Shown: one piece after another, positions 37,474 through 45,740 of the stretch
Numbering within the stretch: position 1 is the stretch's first letter
Layout of the letters: every line of letters starts with the position of its first letter
Source: Lutibacter sp. A64
GTDB lineage: Bacteria > Bacteroidota > Bacteroidia > Flavobacteriales > Flavobacteriaceae
Assembly (NCBI RefSeq): GCF_022429565.1
Contig: NZ_CP092487.1
Location: forward strand, 3,118,001 to 3,182,000
DNA length: 64,000 bases
Direction of reading: 5' to 3'
Notes under the pieces: model-generated
The model's input: the letters and a program-made list of their open reading frames with translations, nothing else
What the model was told of the DNA's origin: nothing
Databases searched by the model: none
Program-made: the position numbers and the translations under genes

Positions 37474-37585
37474 CCTAATTATTCCATTTTTAAAAGTGCA
37501 AAGTTACGTTTTATAAATAGAATTATAAAGTGTATTTTTATACGATGTAATTTATTAAATAGTATTGATTTAATTTTAAGTTATT

Positions 37586-38359
37586 ATGAATAATGAAATA
37601 GGACTAGTATTGTCTGGCGGAGGTGTTAGAGGTATTGCACATGTAGGTTTTTTACAGGTATTACTTGAAAACAATATTAAACCTACAAAAGTTTCTGGAA
37701 CTAGTGCTGGAGCTTTGGTTTGTGCGTTGTATGCGGCAGGTTATAATACCCAAGAGATGTTGTCTTTTTTTAAAGAAACACCGTTGTTAAAACTATCGTT
37801 ATACGCTTTAAATAAACCAGGGATAATGGATAGTGAAAAATATATCGAATTTTTTAAAAGATACTTTTCTGAAGATACATTTGAAAGTTTAAATATTCCA
37901 CTAACTGTTACAGCTACTAATTTACTTAATGGTAGGTTAGATTATTTTAGCAAAGGACAGTTAATAAAACCTTTAATTGCTTCTTGTGCCTTGCCACCTG
38001 TGTTTTCTCCTATTGAAGTTAACGGGAATTTATATTCTGATGGAGGTGTTTTAAACAACTTTCCGATTGAACCATTAAAAGAATCTTGTTCTAAAATTTT
38101 AGGAAGTTTTGTAAATCCTATTGAAGAAATTGCAAAAACGGAGATAAATTCATCTTTAAAATTAATGTACAGGGTTTATCATATTGGTTTAGATGCAAGT
38201 AATATTAAAAAGTTTTCGGAGTGTAATTATGTGTTTTCCCCTAAAAATATTGATGAAGTTGGTGTTTTAGATGCTGATGGAATTGATAAAGCATATAAAA
38301 TTGGGTATGAAAATGCTCAAAATGAAATAGAGCGTATTTTAAAATCTGTAAAAAATTAA
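37586..38359 (+). CDS. patatin-like phospholipase family protein
   Basis: The 257-aa protein carries the patatin Ser-Asp dyad: glycine-rich oxyanion loop SGGGVRGIAHVGF, nucleophile Ser in GTSAGAL and DGG (SDGGVLNNFP) for the Asp. It is a small cytoplasmic or membrane-associated lipid acyl hydrolase without a signal peptide. The lipid substrate is unknown. It is followed by a hairpin terminator and convergent to the DUF2911 gene. Confidence 0.94.
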   Translation: MNNEIGLVLSGGGVRGIAHVGFLQVLLENNIKPTKVSGTSAGALVCALYAAGYNTQEMLSFFKETPLLKLSLYALNKPGIMDSEKYIEFFKRYFSEDTFESLNIPLTVTATNLLNGRLDYFSKGQLIKPLIASCALPPVFSPIEVNGNLYSDGGVLNNFPIEPLKESCSKILGSFVNPIEEIAKTEINSSLKLMYRVYHIGLDASNIKKFSECNYVFSPKNIDEVGVLDADGIDKAYKIGYENAQNEIERILKSVKN

Positions 38360-38388
38360 AGGCTTGTAATTAGTAACTACAAGCCTTT
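38358..38388. terminator. bidirectional terminator (patatin / DUF2911)
   Basis: AAAGGCTTGTA pairs perfectly with TACAAGCCTTT around a 9-nt loop, overlapping the last base of the patatin stop. A/T-rich flanks serve the two convergent genes. Confidence 0.8.
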
Positions 38389-38407
38389 AACGTACAAAAA
38401 AATAAAT

Positions 38408-38950
38408 TTATTTTTTAATAGGAACTGTTACAATTGTATTTCCAAAACCTAAATACATGTTAACTGTAGTATCCATTCCATCAAAAGTAATTGAAAATGC
38501 CTCAATTGATTTTTCAGATTTAGAAACGGTACCTTTTACTCTAACCACATCTTCACTTTCATTATAAAAGTAAGCGCCCCAAACGTTTTTAGCAGTACTT
38601 AAAATAACTGTCCATTCGTTATCGTTTGGTATGGTAAATAAAGTATATGTTCCTGCTTTTACAGCTTTTCCACCAAATACAACATCTGAATAAAATGTGA
38701 TTTCAGTAGCTTCGTTGGCTCCGGTTCTCCATATTTTATTGTTTGGTGCTAATTTTTCAAGAGTTCTTCCTTTTAGTTGTGGTCTACTGTAAGTAACTTT
38801 TACTAATTTATTAGATTCTTTATAACTTACAGGGTATGCTGCAGCATCCATTGGGCTTTTATCTAAATCGGCAAATTTTTGAGCAGACATTTCGTTAGTA
38901 AATAAGAAAGCGATTGTTAAAACAGCAATAAATAATACGTTTTTTTTCAT
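38408..38950 (-). CDS. DUF2911 domain-containing secreted protein
   Basis: The 180-aa protein has a signal peptide (MKKNVLFIAVLTIAFLFTNEMSAQ). The DUF2911 pattern is clear: SPMDAAAYPVSYKE, VTYSRPQLKGRTL, NKIWRTGANEATEITF, KAGTYTLFTIPNDNEWTVIL. The function is unknown; family members are secreted or periplasmic beta-rich proteins. It is single-gene, with a terminator downstream. Confidence 0.92.
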   Translation of the reverse strand: MKKNVLFIAVLTIAFLFTNEMSAQKFADLDKSPMDAAAYPVSYKESNKLVKVTYSRPQLKGRTLEKLAPNNKIWRTGANEATEITFYSDVVFGGKAVKAGTYTLFTIPNDNEWTVILSTAKNVWGAYFYNESEDVVRVKGTVSKSEKSIEAFSITFDGMDTTVNMYLGFGNTIVTVPIKK

Positions 38951-39115
38951 TTTGATATTTTTAGATTATATAATTTTATTATTTGTCTATAAAAAAGTGA
39001 ATTTCATACAAAAAAGTTTGTGTTTTTCTTCAATAGATATAAAACAAAATTATAATACCAGTTATTTAGAATAGTTATTTGTAGTTTTGAAGCTTGAAAA
39101 TTTATAGATTTTAAC

Positions 39116-40054
39116 TTGAAATATAAAAACTACAAAGCGCATTTAGCATTACTTGGAGCTAATATAATTTACGGAGGTAATTTTTTAATAGCAAAAGGGT
39201 TAATGCCTAATTATTTGCAACCTTTTGCATTGGTTTTATTAAGAGTAGTAGGTGCTGGTTTGTTATTTTGGATAATAAAACTATTTGTAAAAGAAAAAAT
39301 AGAAAAAAAAGACTTACCTCTACTTGCTTTTTGTGGGTTATTTGGAGTGTCGGCTAATATGCTTTTCTTTTTTTATGGGTTAAGCTTAACGTCTCCAATT
39401 GACGCTTCTATAATTATGACATCTACACCCGTAATTGTTTTAATTTTAAGTGCATTTATTTTAAAAGAAAAGATAACAAGAAACAAATATATAGGTATTT
39501 TAATTGGTGGAATAGGTGCTGCAATTTTAATTTTATATGGAAAAACCGCAGCAGGAACCAGTTCTATTATCGGAAATTTATTTGTGTTTTTTAATGCTAC
39601 TTCTTATGGTTTTTATTTGGTTTTAGTAAAACCTTTAATGAAAAAATACAAAGCATTTACTGTAATTAGTTGGATGTTTATGTTTGGATTTGCTTTTACA
39701 ATTCCGTTTGGAATAGGTGATTTGGCAATAACAGATTTTAGTGCTTTTACAACAAACGCTTATTTGTCTTTAGCTTATGTAATTGTTGGAACCACTTTTT
39801 TAACATATTTACTTAATATTTATGCCTTAAATTATGTTTCACCTTCTGTAAACGGAAGTTATATTTATCTACAACCTGTGGTTAGTTTTATTATGGTTAG
39901 TTTATCTACCTATTTGTTTAACGATACAACGTATGCCAAAGATATTAGCATGGTTAAAATATTGAGTTGTATTATGGTAATTGCTGGTGTTTATTTAATC
40001 AGTAGAAAAAAAGCCTTGAGTTTTAAATTAAGACTTCGTTCTACTAAAAAGTAA
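39116..40054 (+). CDS. EamA/DMT family transporter
   Basis: The 312-aa protein has ten transmembrane helices in two EamA repeats (about residues 7-140 and 150-300), ending with a basic tail (SRKKALSFKLRLRSTKK). It exports or imports small metabolites across the inner membrane; the substrate is unknown. The likely start is TTG at 39116; the first in-frame ATG is well inside TM1 and would delete the first half of the helix. It ends 1 bp before the convergent panE stop. Confidence 0.85.
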   Translation: MKYKNYKAHLALLGANIIYGGNFLIAKGLMPNYLQPFALVLLRVVGAGLLFWIIKLFVKEKIEKKDLPLLAFCGLFGVSANMLFFFYGLSLTSPIDASIIMTSTPVIVLILSAFILKEKITRNKYIGILIGGIGAAILILYGKTAAGTSSIIGNLFVFFNATSYGFYLVLVKPLMKKYKAFTVISWMFMFGFAFTIPFGIGDLAITDFSAFTTNAYLSLAYVIVGTTFLTYLLNIYALNYVSPSVNGSYIYLQPVVSFIMVSLSTYLFNDTTYAKDISMVKILSCIMVIAGVYLISRKKALSFKLRLRSTKK

Positions 40055-40055
40055 C

Positions 40056-40982
40056 TTATTTGTTTCTTGCTCTTTTTTCCTGTGGAAGTAGCTCGTAATA
40101 AATCAATTCATTAATTGGTGTTGGAATTCCTAATGCTTCGCCTAAACGAACAACTGTTCCGTTTTGAGCTTCTAATTCTGAAGGTTTTCCTTCCATAATA
40201 TCACGTTGTAAAGACGCTGTGGTTTCAAAAGGTAAAGATTCTAAGGTTTCTATTTGTTTTGAAATAATGTCACTTGGTAAATTTACGCCTTTTGCTTTTG
40301 CAATTCTAAAAATTTCTTCGGCAGTGTTTACCATCATACTTTTAATATAAGGTGAAGCGAGCATTTCTCCAAGACTAGCTCTTGTTAATGCGCCTAAAGC
40401 ACTAAAAGTTGTTATAAATAAAAATTTAGTCCATATTTCTTTTTGAATATCTATAGCTAATTCGTTTGTAATATTGGCGGCATTAAATACATTTTCTATT
40501 TTTAAAACTCTTTCAGTTTTTTCATTGTTTATTTCGCCAAAAACAATTGTAGGGTTGTAGGCAACATGGTTTATAACGCCATAGTCTTCTACATAACTTA
40601 CTATTTTACATAACCCACCTAATATGTGTTTTTTATCTATAACAGTAGCTAAAACTTCGTGGTTATTACAACCATTTAATAACGAAATTACTATAGTATT
40701 TTTATTTAACACCGGCTTAATTAGTTGAGCTACTTCTTCAAGTTGCCAAGTTTTTACCGAGATTAGAATTAAATCTATGTCTTTTACATCAGAAATGTCT
40801 GCAGTCGCATTGGCTGGATTTACTAAATAATTGCCATCTATGCTTTTAAGTTGCAATCCATTTTTTTTAATTGCTTCTAAATGTTTGCCGCGTGCAATAA
40901 ACGTAACATTATTTCCTGCCTGCTCTAAACGAGCTCCAAAATAACCACCTACACCACCGGTTCCATAAATTACTATATTCAT
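40056..40982 (-). CDS. panE: 2-dehydropantoate 2-reductase
   Basis: The enzyme reduces ketopantoate to pantoate with NADPH in the CoA pathway (ketopantoate reductase family; paralogues reduce other 2-oxoacids). The Rossmann motif IYGTGGVGGYFGARLEQAG is at the N-terminus from MNIVIYGTG (ATG at 40982); an upstream in-frame ATG at 41003 adds an unlikely leader. The C-terminal helical domain has EIWTKFLFI, SLQRDIMEGKPSELEAQNG and GIPTPINELIYYEL, matching the catalytic Lys and the ApbA_C fold. It is divergent from the iron-regulator operon at 41123. Confidence 0.9.
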   Translation of the reverse strand: MNIVIYGTGGVGGYFGARLEQAGNNVTFIARGKHLEAIKKNGLQLKSIDGNYLVNPANATADISDVKDIDLILISVKTWQLEEVAQLIKPVLNKNTIVISLLNGCNNHEVLATVIDKKHILGGLCKIVSYVEDYGVINHVAYNPTIVFGEINNEKTERVLKIENVFNAANITNELAIDIQKEIWTKFLFITTFSALGALTRASLGEMLASPYIKSMMVNTAEEIFRIAKAKGVNLPSDIISKQIETLESLPFETTASLQRDIMEGKPSELEAQNGTVVRLGEALGIPTPINELIYYELLPQEKRARNK

Positions 40983-41073
40983 AATATTAAAGTTTAACGT
41001 CAAAAGTACAATTTTTATAAATTCATGAAATTATAAAAGGAATATTATATTTTTAGCTAATACTATTTTTATT

Positions 41074-41105
41074 TTTAGATAAGTCTAAATTATTGATTAC
41101 TTTTG
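41074..41105 (+). promoter_or_regulatory. DtxR-box-like palindrome and -7 box upstream of the iron operon
   Basis: TTTAGA-TAAG-TCTAAA (41074-41089) is a perfect 6-bp-arm palindrome. Its core TTAGATAAGTCTAA (41075-41088) matches 11 of 14 positions of the classical DtxR/IdeR core TTAGGTTAGCCTAA. A perfect TAnnTTTG -7 box (TACTTTTG, 41098-41105) follows 8 bp later, so a protein bound at the palindrome would block the promoter. The ATG of the DtxR-family gene is 17 bp after the -7 box. Confidence 0.7.
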
Positions 41106-41122
41106 TCTAAAATATAGATTTA

Positions 41123-41782
41123 ATGTTGTCGCAAACTGAAGAAAATTACTTAAAAGCTATTTATAGTTTAAGTTTTGAAAAAAATAAAAGAGCAAGTACA
41201 AACGACGTTGCTAAAAAACTTTTAACAAAAGCTTCATCTGTAACCGATATGATTAAAAAGTTATCGGATAAAAAACTAATAAACTATAAAAAATATCAAG
41301 GAGTTAATTTAACTGCTAAAGGACAGGAAATTGCGGTAAAAATTGTGAGAAAACATCGTTTGTGGGAAGTGTTTTTGGTCAACAATTTAAATTATGCTTG
41401 GGATGAAGTACATGAGATAGCCGAGCAATTAGAACACGTTAAGTCTGATACGTTGATTGATAAATTAGAGCGCTTTTTAGAATTTCCAAGTCACGATCCG
41501 CATGGAGATCCTATTCCAGATAAAGAAGGAAGAATTAATTTAAAAAAGACTGAGTTGTTAAGTGTTGCAAAAAAAAATGTTTTGTATAAAATTGCGAATG
41601 TAAAAGATAATTCAAAATCTTTTTTACAATTTTTAGATAAACATTTTTTAACCATAGACACCGAATTAACAATAATAGATAAATTTGATTTTGATGATTC
41701 AGTAACTATTAAATTACATTCAGGAGCAACGTTAACACTTTCAAAAAAAATATGCACAAATATATTTGTAATTATAAAATAA
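41123..41782 (+). CDS. DtxR/MntR-family metal-dependent transcriptional regulator
   Basis: The 219-aa protein has the family layout: wHTH (about residues 1-65, SQTEENYLKAIYSLSF and ASTNDVAKKLLTKASSVTDM), metal-binding/dimerisation domain and a C-terminal SH3-like domain. Metal ligands align with DtxR/MntR: His78, Glu82, His97, Glu101, Glu104 and His105, and DPHGDPIP at 125-132. The Glu11 of Mn-specific MntR is replaced by Lys here (LKAIY), so it is not a typical Mn-only MntR. Lying 4 bp before the DtxR-FeoA fusion and the split feoB genes, it likely represses this operon with Fe2+. Confidence 0.92.
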   Translation: MLSQTEENYLKAIYSLSFEKNKRASTNDVAKKLLTKASSVTDMIKKLSDKKLINYKKYQGVNLTAKGQEIAVKIVRKHRLWEVFLVNNLNYAWDEVHEIAEQLEHVKSDTLIDKLERFLEFPSHDPHGDPIPDKEGRINLKKTELLSVAKKNVLYKIANVKDNSKSFLQFLDKHFLTIDTELTIIDKFDFDDSVTIKLHSGATLTLSKKICTNIFVIIK

Positions 41783-41786
41783 TATT

Positions 41787-42827
41787 ATGGCAAACCCAGT
41801 AATTTCTTTAATTGTATTTTTATTAATAATTGCAATTCTTGTAGTTTTATTTTATCCTAAAACCGGTTTTTATTGGAGACTTCATAGAAGTTTTAAAAGA
41901 GATTCTAAGGTGCTAATTGAAGATATTTTAAAAAAAATATACCATGCCGAGGATAATGGAAATACCTTAAATAGTAATGATATTATTAGTGCTTTAGAAG
42001 CAAATCCTAAAAAAGTTTTAGATATTATTTCTGAAATGGAAGACAAAGAACTAATAAGTTTTGAAAACGGAGATATAAAACTAAGTGAGTTGGGTATGGA
42101 CTATGCGCTTAGAATAATAAGAGTGCACAGGCTATGGGAAAAATACCTTTCAGAAAAAACTGGTTTCGCTAAAAAAGATTGGCATAGTATTGCCGAAAAA
42201 ATGGAACACAAGTTAGATTCTGTGCAAACAAAAGAATTGGCAATAGATTTAGGAAATCCTAGATTTGACCCGCACGGAGATCCAATTCCTACAGAATCGG
42301 GTGAGATTGAACCGATTAACGGACAACCACTTCCAAATTTTTCAGAAGGAACAATTGGACGAATTATTCATATAGAAGATGAACCTGAAATTATCTATAA
42401 ACAAATTTTAGCCGAAGATTTACATATTGGATCACACGTTCTTATTATTGAAAAAAACGAAAAAAGAATTGTTTTTCATTCTGAAGGAGAAGAATTTATT
42501 TTAGCACCGATTGTGGCAAATAATATTACAATTTTTGAACTAGAAAAAGAAGAAATTTCTGAAGAGAACACTTCAAGACTTTCTAGTTTAAAAGAGAATG
42601 AAAAAGCTAAAATAATTGGAATTTCACATGAATGTAGAGGAGAAATAAGAAGAAGGTTGTTGGACTTAGGCTTTGTTATTAATACCAAAATTGAAGTGGA
42701 TTTAACTAGTCCAATGAGAAATCCAAGAGCCTACTTAATAAGAGATACTTCTATTGCAATACGAAACGAACAAGCCAAATTTATACTAATTGAAAAAATA
42801 AAAGAACATGCAAAAAGTAACAAATAG
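41787..42827 (+). CDS. membrane-anchored DtxR-like protein fused to FeoA
   Basis: The 346-aa protein is unusual. Residues 5-22 are a transmembrane helix ([19 protein letters not shown]) and are followed by a DtxR-type wHTH (about 40-110). The DtxR metal/dimer domain then repeats the ligand set (His114, Glu118, His133, Glu137, Glu140, His141; DPHGDPIP at 161-168). An SH3-like domain follows (about 185-252). A complete FeoA domain is at the C-terminus (about 265-338, [21 protein letters not shown]). It overlaps the FeoB GTPase gene by 20 bp. It is probably an iron-sensing membrane component of the Feo transporter; DNA binding is uncertain because it is tethered. Confidence 0.85.
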   Translation: MANPVISLIVFLLIIAILVVLFYPKTGFYWRLHRSFKRDSKVLIEDILKKIYHAEDNGNTLNSNDIISALEANPKKVLDIISEMEDKELISFENGDIKLSELGMDYALRIIRVHRLWEKYLSEKTGFAKKDWHSIAEKMEHKLDSVQTKELAIDLGNPRFDPHGDPIPTESGEIEPINGQPLPNFSEGTIGRIIHIEDEPEIIYKQILAEDLHIGSHVLIIEKNEKRIVFHSEGEEFILAPIVANNITIFELEKEEISEENTSRLSSLKENEKAKIIGISHECRGEIRRRLLDLGFVINTKIEVDLTSPMRNPRAYLIRDTSIAIRNEQAKFILIEKIKEHAKSNK

Positions 42828-43578
42828 TGCTTGTGAAGGCTGTGAGTTAAATCAAGCATCGAACCTAAAAAAATTAGGAATAAATGTTGAAAATAATAAT
42901 TACATAGTTGCACTAGCGGGAAATCCAAATACAGGAAAAAGTACTGTTTTTAATGCCTTAACTGGGTTGAAACAACACACAGGAAATTGGCCAGGAAAAA
43001 CTGTAACTCGTGCAGAAGGCGGTTATAGTTATAACGACAAAAAATATAAATTAGTCGATCTTCCTGGTACTTACTCGTTACTATCTACCTCTCAAGATGA
43101 AGAAGTTGCACGTAATTTTATTCTTTTTGGAAAGCCAGATGTTACAATTATTGTGGTTGATGCAAGCAGGTTAGAACGTAACTTAAATTTAGTATTACAA
43201 ATTCTTGAAATTACAGATAAAGCTGTTTTGTGTTTAAACTTAATGGATGAGGCAGAACGCTTAGAAATTGAAATTGACGATAGAACTTTAGCACGTGATC
43301 TCGGAATTCCAGTGGTGCCAACCAGTGCAAGATCTAAAGAAGGAATTCCTGAATTATTAAAAACGGTACACCAAGTTGCAACCGGAGAAATAAAATGTAA
43401 GCCACATCGTATTAAAAATGTTCCTAAAAACATAAACAACGCCATTGAAAAATTACGTATAGAAATTGAAAAAGCATATCCAAACATTCCAAATAGTAGG
43501 TGGATAGCACTTCGATTGTTAGATGGAGACCAGCGTATTATTGAAGCGGTAAAAACAGGTGAGTTTATTTCTGAATAA
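42808..43578 (+). CDS. feoB: FeoB small GTPase domain protein (split FeoB, N-terminal part)
   Basis: The 256-aa protein is the cytosolic NFeoB part of the ferrous iron transporter. G motifs are all present: G1 [10 protein letters not shown]2 region GNWPGKTV, G3 DLPGTYSL, G4 NLMDE and a G5-like SARSKEG. The helical GDI-type region follows ([32 protein letters not shown]). An N-terminal CEGC (Cys9, Cys12) precedes the GTPase. The ORF ends with TAA after [11 protein letters not shown], and the membrane domain is a separate gene 30 bp later in the same frame. It starts 20 bp inside the DtxR-FeoA gene. Confidence 0.92.
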   Translation: MQKVTNSACEGCELNQASNLKKLGINVENNNYIVALAGNPNTGKSTVFNALTGLKQHTGNWPGKTVTRAEGGYSYNDKKYKLVDLPGTYSLLSTSQDEEVARNFILFGKPDVTIIVVDASRLERNLNLVLQILEITDKAVLCLNLMDEAERLEIEIDDRTLARDLGIPVVPTSARSKEGIPELLKTVHQVATGEIKCKPHRIKNVPKNINNAIEKLRIEIEKAYPNIPNSRWIALRLLDGDQRIIEAVKTGEFISE

Positions 43579-43608
43579 TTTAATTATTGAAAGTAGCATA
43601 AAAAGATA

Positions 43609-45021
43609 ATGAAAACGAATAAAATATTAAATATAAGTAACGATTTAAGATGGCAAATTGGTGAAGGATTTCATGATAAATTAACGGAAGGAATTTATTC
43701 AGATGCTGCAACCATTTCTCAAAATTCGGTGCGTAAAAAAGGAACTGAAAAACGCTTTCGATTCGATAGAAGTTTAGATAAAATTGTAACCAGTAAAATT
43801 TGGGGATTTCCAATAATGATACTTATTTTATCTGTAGTGTTATGGCTTACTATAATTGGAGCTAATTATCCTTCCGGTTTATTGGCCGATTTATTAATTG
43901 GAGAAATTTATCCTTGGTTAAAAAGCATTGGAGAATCTTTTGGTTTTGCTTGGTGGCTAAGTGGCTTCCTTTTTGATGGTGTTTATCTTGCTTTGGCGTG
44001 GGTAATTGCTGTTATGTTGCCTCCAATGGCAATATTTTTTCCGCTTTTTACTTTGTTAGAAGATTTTGGATACCTACCGCGTGTAGCTTTTAATTTAGAT
44101 AATTTATTTAAAAAATCTGGTGCGCACGGTAAACAAGCCTTAACTATGAGTATGGGTTTTGGATGCAATGCAGCCGGAGTTATTGCTACGCGTATTATTG
44201 ATAGTCCTAGAGAGCGATTAATTGCTATAATTACTAATAATTTTTCGTTATGTAACGGAAGATGGCCTACTCAAATATTAATTGCATCTATTTTTATTGG
44301 AGCCTTAGTTCCAGAAAATTTTGCTGGTGCAGTTTCTACATTAGCGGTTATTAGTATTGCGTTATTAGGTGTGTTTTTCACATTTATGGTTTCTTTATTT
44401 TTATCAAAAACAATGTTAAAAGGAGAAGTGTCTTCTTTTACCTTAGAATTACCGCCTTATAGACCACCACATTTTTGGAAAACAATTTATACATCTTTAA
44501 TAGATAGAACTTTAATTGTTTTATGGAGAGCTTGTGTTTTTGCAGCGCCAGCGGGTGCGGTTATTTGGTTAATTTCTAATGTTGCTATTGGAGATTCTAA
44601 TATTGCAAATTGGTTGATTTTACATTTAGATGGTTTTGGATTGCTTATAGGGTTAAACGGAGTAATTTTATTAGCTTATATTGTTGCAATACCAGCCAAT
44701 GAAATTGTAATACCTACAATACTTATGTTAACTGTAATGACTGCTTCAATTGCAGGAGTAGGTAGTGGAAATGGTGTAATGTTTGAGCTGGAATCTGTTT
44801 CAGCTACAGGAGAGATTTTAAAAGCTGGTGGTTGGACCTTGTTGACGGCTATAAATTTAATGTTGTTTAGCTTATTGCACAACCCATGTAGTACAACTAT
44901 TTACACTATTTATAAAGAAACTAAAAGTGTAAAATGGACAACAGTAGCAAGTGTTTTGCCAATAATATTAGGATTTACAGTGTGTTTTATAGTAGCTCAA
45001 GTATGGAGAATATTTATGTAA
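43609..45021 (+). CDS. feoB: FeoB membrane permease domain protein (split FeoB, C-terminal part)
   Basis: The 470-aa protein is the membrane half of FeoB with two Gate (nucleoside-recognition-like) domains. It begins [20 protein letters not shown], homologous to the linker of fused FeoB, then has about eight to ten transmembrane segments. Conserved ion-path Cys residues are in [14 protein letters not shown] and [13 protein letters not shown]. Together the two FeoB ORFs total 726 aa, the usual FeoB size. It ends 16 bp before the convergent response regulator gene. It imports Fe2+ across the inner membrane with the GTPase. Confidence 0.92.
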   Translation: MKTNKILNISNDLRWQIGEGFHDKLTEGIYSDAATISQNSVRKKGTEKRFRFDRSLDKIVTSKIWGFPIMILILSVVLWLTIIGANYPSGLLADLLIGEIYPWLKSIGESFGFAWWLSGFLFDGVYLALAWVIAVMLPPMAIFFPLFTLLEDFGYLPRVAFNLDNLFKKSGAHGKQALTMSMGFGCNAAGVIATRIIDSPRERLIAIITNNFSLCNGRWPTQILIASIFIGALVPENFAGAVSTLAVISIALLGVFFTFMVSLFLSKTMLKGEVSSFTLELPPYRPPHFWKTIYTSLIDRTLIVLWRACVFAAPAGAVIWLISNVAIGDSNIANWLILHLDGFGLLIGLNGVILLAYIVAIPANEIVIPTILMLTVMTASIAGVGSGNGVMFELESVSATGEILKAGGWTLLTAINLMLFSLLHNPCSTTIYTIYKETKSVKWTTVASVLPIILGFTVCFIVAQVWRIFM

Positions 45022-45037
45022 ACTAATAGAAAATATT

Positions 45038-45688
45038 TTATATAAGCTTATGTTTTTGAGCCATTAAAACAGCTTCCATTTTATTATGGACTTGTAGTTT
45101 TTTATAAATATTTTCTATGTGTTTTCTAACTGTTGAAGGTGAAATTATTAGGTTTTCTGCAATTTCGTTGTAGTTTAAACCTTTGCTTAAATGTTCTAAA
45201 ATTTCAGTTTCTCTATTGGTAAGTTTTATTTTTTCAATTTCATTTGAGGTGTCAATAATAATTGGGTTGCGTAATAAGTTAAGCGTTTTTAAAGCAATGC
45301 TTGGGGTCATAGGAGCACCACCATTTAGAACTTCTAAAATACATTTATGTAAATTTTCTGCATCAATTTCTTTTAATAAATAGCCATTTGCACCCGCTTT
45401 TATGGCTTTAAAAATGTTTTCATCATCATCAAAAACGGTAAGCATAATTATTTTAATGTGTGGGTATTTAGATTTTATTATTTCGGTAGCTGTAATACCA
45501 TCCATTTCTGGCATTTGAATATCCATTAAAATAACATCTATATTGTGGTTTACTTCTAGTTTTCCAATTAACTCAGCTCCATTAATACCTTTAAATTTGT
45601 AATTTAAATCGTTAAAAAAGGATAATTTCTCTATCACAGCTTTTGCTAAAAAGCTATTATCTTCTGCAATGGCTATTTTTAAATTCAT
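45038..45688 (-). CDS. NarL/FixJ-type response regulator
   Basis: The 216-aa protein has a REC domain (residues 1-120) with the acidic pocket around Asp10 (AIAEDNS), the phospho-acceptor Asp in DVILMDIQMPEMDG and the Lys in YLLKEIDAENLH. The LuxR-type HTH at the C-terminus is TNRETEILEHLSKGLNYNEI then SPSTVRKHIENIYKKLQVHNK. It is directly downstream of the TPR histidine kinase, its probable partner. A 25-bp motif that recurs upstream of the PQQ-propeller gene lies between 45742 and 45766. Confidence 0.94.
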   Translation of the reverse strand: MNLKIAIAEDNSFLAKAVIEKLSFFNDLNYKFKGINGAELIGKLEVNHNIDVILMDIQMPEMDGITATEIIKSKYPHIKIIMLTVFDDDENIFKAIKAGANGYLLKEIDAENLHKCILEVLNGGAPMTPSIALKTLNLLRNPIIIDTSNEIEKIKLTNRETEILEHLSKGLNYNEIAENLIISPSTVRKHIENIYKKLQVHNKMEAVLMAQKHKLI

Positions 45689-45740
45689 AGGTAGCTATTT
45701 TGTTGGTTGTGATAAATTTACTTAATTATAAGTTTTTAAA

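Noticed and set aside
43576..43608. feoB as a pseudogene or sequencing frameshift
   Set aside because: The two parts are in the same frame and each is complete at its domain boundary, with three in-frame stops between and an own ATG. This is gene fission, not decay.
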